This document shows, in pieces, positions 7,827-10,186 of a DNA stretch of 10,186 nucleotides (its first letter is position 1; every line of letters begins with the position of its first letter). The position numbers and the translations under genes were made by a program. The notes beneath the pieces were generated by a model. It ran no database searches, was not told the DNA's origin, and saw only the letters and a program-made list of their open reading frames with translations. Origin of the DNA: Desulfobacterales bacterium (lineage in GTDB: Bacteria > Desulfobacterota > Desulfobacteria > Desulfobacterales > UBA5852); NCBI GenBank assembly GCA_016735415.1, contig JAERRP010000386.1:1-10186 (forward strand), written 5' to 3'.

Positions 7827-7854
7827 TTGAAAGTTCTCTATTATATCCTATTTA
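7827..7854 (+). promoter_or_regulatory. cydD: Candidate cydD promoter
   Basis: TTGAAA (7827-7832) and TATTTA (7849-7854) are 16 nt apart on the plus strand. Transcription would begin near 7861, giving a leader of only about 15 nt. The region before the cydD ATG has no clear Shine-Dalgarno sequence, which fits a short leader. The elements overlap the candidate cydA promoter, so the two arms may compete for polymerase or share control. Confidence 0.35.
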
Positions 7855-7864
7855 CAACTGTCAA
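7840..7864 (-). promoter_or_regulatory. cydA: Candidate cydA promoter
   Basis: On the minus strand a consensus TTGACA (7864-7859) and a consensus TATAAT (7845-7840) occur, but only 13 nt apart instead of about 17. Shifting the -10 to TAATAG gives 15 nt. Both boxes lie in the only AT-rich stretch of the intergenic region. The poor spacing may mean an activator is needed or that only the -10 is used. No clear FNR- or Rex-type palindrome was seen. Confidence 0.4.
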
Positions 7865-7875
7865 ACGGTTTCACT

Positions 7876-9666
7876 ATGGATCCCGCCGCCCCCAAAAGCA
7901 GTAAGAAGACGCTGCAATGGCTTTTCCGACAGGCGCACAGCGTCCGCCGGGAGATCGCCCTTTCCGCCGGCCTGGGGTTGGCCGGTGGTCTGCTGCTGAT
8001 TGTCCAGGCCCACCTGGTGGCCGGCATTGTTCACGGCGCCTTTATCGAAAGGCAGCCCCGAGCGATGCTGGGGACCTGGTTCGGGTTATTGGCAGGGGTG
8101 ATTGCCCTGCGCGGGCTTCTAACCTGGGGGCGCGAGGTCGCCGGATTCAAGGCCGGTGCCCGGGTACGCAGCCACGTCCGGCGCACCCTGCTGGAGCGGT
8201 TGTTTCGACTGGGTCCGGCCCTGACCCGCCGGCACTCGGGGGGAGGCCTGTCCAGCGCCGTCATGGAGCAGGTGGAGGCCCTGCACAATTTCTACGCTTT
8301 TTATCTCCCCCAGCTGGTTCTGGCCGCCCTGATTCCGCTGGTCATTATAATCGCTGTCTTTCCCATCAGTTGGATGGCTGCTGCCATTCTCCTGTTCACC
8401 GCGCCGCTGATTCCCCTTTTCATGGTCATCGTCGGCATGGGGGCCGAGAGCATCAGCCAGAAAAATTTCCAGACGCTCTCCCGCCTGAGCGCCCAGTTTC
8501 TCGACTTGCTGCGGGGTCTGCCGAGCTTGAAACGTTTTGATTGCAGCCGGGATGCGGCCGGAAAAGTGGCGGCGGTTTCGGAGGATTACCGCCGGCGCAC
8601 CATGCAGGTGCTGCGGGTGGCTTTTCTGTCCTCGGCTGTACTGGAATTTTTCAGCTCGGTCTCGATCGCGTTGGTGGCGGTTTATCTCGGCACCTCCTAC
8701 CTGGGCTACCTCAGTTTCGGCACCTATGGCGCGCCCCTGACCCTGGCCGAGGGTTTGTTCATCCTGATCCTGGCCCCGGATTTCTTCCTGCCCCTGCGCG
8801 AACTGGGCACGCACTACCATGCCCGGGCCGAAGCCGCCGGGGCGGCCGAAGAAATCCTCAAAGTGTTCTCCCTGCCGCTGCCCCTCACCCCGGGCCCGCG
8901 CGTGGCGCTTGAAGCGAACGACCCCATCGATATCCGCTTTGCCAATGTCGCTCTCAGCTTCGAGAAGGGCCGACGACCGGTGCTGAACGATCTGAGCTTC
9001 ATCGTCGCGCCGGGCGAGCAGATCGCCCTGGTGGGCCCCAGCGGGGCCGGAAAGACTTCCGTCCTCAATCTGCTGATGGGATTTCAGTATCCGGATACCG
9101 GCGAAATAGCGATTGCCGGACGGCCCCTGGCAACCCTGGATATCGAAGCCTGGCGCCGGCAGCTGGCCTGGATCGGTCAGCAGCCCGTTCTCTTTTTCGG
9201 CTCCATCCGGGAAAATATCTGCCTGGGCCGCCCCGGGGCCGACAAGGCTGCCGTCGAACAGGCCGCCCGGGCCGCCAAGGTGACCGAATTCAGCCGGCGG
9301 CTGCCGGAGGGCCTGGATACCCGCATCGGCGAGATGGCCGCCGATCTCTCCCGCGGTCAGGCCCAGCGGGTGGCTCTGGCCCGCGCCTTCCTGAAGAATG
9401 CGCCCCTGCTGCTTCTGGACGAGCCCACCGCCGGCCTGGATCTGCAAAATGAACGTCTGGTACTCGAAGCCCTTCAGGCCTTGAGTCGTAACCGAACCGT
9501 CCTGATGGTAAGCCATCGTCTGGCCAGCATCCGGGCCGCCGACCGCGTGCTGGTGCTGTCGGACGGCCGCATCGGCGAACAGGGGCCCTATGACGCCCTG
9601 ATGGCCGCCCGGGGAATACTGCATGCCATGATTGCGAGGGCGGAAAGGCAACCGAACCATGCCTGA
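7876..9666 (+). CDS. cydD: Heterodimeric ABC transporter subunit CydD
   Basis: Half of the CydDC inner-membrane ABC exporter required for cytochrome bd assembly; in E. coli it exports cysteine and glutathione and has been linked to haem handling. The 596-aa protein has an N-terminal transmembrane domain (about 1-330), with blocks matching E. coli CydD such as TAPLIPLFMVIVGMGA and LRVAFLSSAVLEFFSS. The C-terminal ATPase domain has Walker A GPSGAGKTS (387-395), signature LSRGQ (491-495), Walker B LLLLDE (D515, E516) and a switch His in MVSHRL, so ATP hydrolysis should be intact. No strong ribosome binding site precedes the ATG. The 3' end overlaps cydC by 8 bp, showing co-translation. It is divergent from cydABX, whereas E. 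coli keeps cydDC at a separate locus. Confidence 0.96.
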   Translation: MDPAAPKSSKKTLQWLFRQAHSVRREIALSAGLGLAGGLLLIVQAHLVAGIVHGAFIERQPRAMLGTWFGLLAGVIALRGLLTWGREVAGFKAGARVRSHVRRTLLERLFRLGPALTRRHSGGGLSSAVMEQVEALHNFYAFYLPQLVLAALIPLVIIIAVFPISWMAAAILLFTAPLIPLFMVIVGMGAESISQKNFQTLSRLSAQFLDLLRGLPSLKRFDCSRDAAGKVAAVSEDYRRRTMQVLRVAFLSSAVLEFFSSVSIALVAVYLGTSYLGYLSFGTYGAPLTLAEGLFILILAPDFFLPLRELGTHYHARAEAAGAAEEILKVFSLPLPLTPGPRVALEANDPIDIRFANVALSFEKGRRPVLNDLSFIVAPGEQIALVGPSGAGKTSVLNLLMGFQYPDTGEIAIAGRPLATLDIEAWRRQLAWIGQQPVLFFGSIRENICLGRPGADKAAVEQAARAAKVTEFSRRLPEGLDTRIGEMAADLSRGQAQRVALARAFLKNAPLLLLDEPTAGLDLQNERLVLEALQALSRNRTVLMVSHRLASIRAADRVLVLSDGRIGEQGPYDALMAARGILHAMIARAERQPNHA

Positions 9667-10186
9667 CGGATTCAAAGAACTGGGGCCTTATCTGCGTCTC
9701 CTGAAACGGCAGCAACTCTGGATACTCCTGGGGCTGCTGCTGGCCATGGCCGCCGCCGCCGCCGTGGTGGGCCTTCTATCCGTTTCCGGCTGGTTCATTT
9801 CCGCCGCCGCCTTCGCCGGCCTGACACCGCTGACCGCCCATACTCTCAACATACTGCATCCCAGTGTGGCCATTCGCTTCTTTGCCATCCTACGCACCCT
9901 GGCGCGCTATGCCGAGCGCATCGTCAATCACGACACCACCTTTAAAATTCTGGCAACCCTGCGCACCTGGCTGTACGTAAAAATCGAACCCCTGGCCCCG
10001 GCCGGGCTGGCCGGTTTCAGGCAGGGCGATCTTCTGAACCGCATCGTCTCCGACGTCGACGATCTGGACAATCTCTTTATCCGGGTCATCACCCCCACGG
10101 CCGCGGCGGGGTTTATCACCCTGGCCGTGCCCGGGTTGCTGGCCGCTTACTCCCAGACCGCCGCACAGGCCCTGCTGCTTTTCCTG
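9659..10186 (+). CDS. cydC: Heterodimeric ABC transporter subunit CydC (3' end outside window)
   Basis: The first 176 codons of the partner of CydD, open to the window edge. It begins MPDGFKELGPYLRLLKRQ, followed by a first membrane helix and the CydC-like block SVSGWFISAAAFAGL. Further matches to E. coli CydC are ARYAERIVNHDTTFKIL and PAGLAGFRQGDLLNRIVSDVD, with DLDNLFIRVI just after. Only part of the transmembrane domain is in view; the ATPase domain would lie beyond. The ATG overlaps the cydD stop region by 8 bp, typical of coupled subunits needed in equal amounts. Confidence 0.95.
   Translation, partial: MPDGFKELGPYLRLLKRQQLWILLGLLLAMAAAAAVVGLLSVSGWFISAAAFAGLTPLTAHTLNILHPSVAIRFFAILRTLARYAERIVNHDTTFKILATLRTWLYVKIEPLAPAGLAGFRQGDLLNRIVSDVDDLDNLFIRVITPTAAAGFITLAVPGLLAAYSQTAAQALLLFL

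Noticed and set aside
8119..9675. Long open frame (about 518 codons) on the minus strand opposite cydD
   Set aside because: cydD is certain on the plus strand. The opposite frame is low-complexity, rich in Gly, Gln, His and Arg with no family motif, as expected from GC-rich codon bias.

Overview
The window looks like a piece of a Gram-negative chromosome from the Desulfobacterota (sulfate-reducer-like). This placement is inference. It rests on the high GC content, a CHASE2-linked Ser/Thr kinase next to a small FHA protein, and a DUF6125-type protein, all of which I associate with that phylum. No rRNA, tRNA, IS element, integrase or CRISPR array is visible. Coding density is high and there is no gene-free stretch over 300 bp; the longest gap is about 190 bp (3972-4160).

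Left part, plus strand (3-2217): the 3' part of a membrane-anchored CHASE2 / three-TM / Ser-Thr kinase gene, followed by a 110-aa FHA-domain protein. The two look like a phosphothreonine writer-reader pair. The FHA gene converges on the next operon, and the two stop codons overlap.

Middle, minus strand (read right to left, 3971-2214): an aldo/keto reductase, a 41-codon micro-ORF with its own ribosome binding site, and a DUF6125-family protein. The spacing is operon-like and a good sigma70-type promoter lies at 4077-4105.

Right part (4161-10186): a full cytochrome bd quinol oxidase locus, in two divergent arms around a 91-bp AT-rich intergenic region (7785-7875). Leftward run cydA (long Q-loop, E. 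coli-like), cydB, the 37-aa cydX, and an LpxH-like metallophosphoesterase that seems to start on a rare CTG codon overlapping the cydX stop. Rightward run cydD and the start of cydC (cut by the window edge), which encode the heterodimeric ABC exporter needed for cytochrome bd assembly. Together these supply the oxidase subunits, the small stabilising subunit and the assembly transporter. In an anaerobe this would serve oxygen detoxification or microaerobic respiration (inference).

I see no wholly new system. The points most worth a second look are the easily missed cydX and its CTGA junction with the phosphoesterase, the micro-ORF resembling the N-terminus of a 2-oxoacid dehydrogenase E1 alpha subunit, and the threonine-rich kinase juxtamembrane segment next to an FHA reader.
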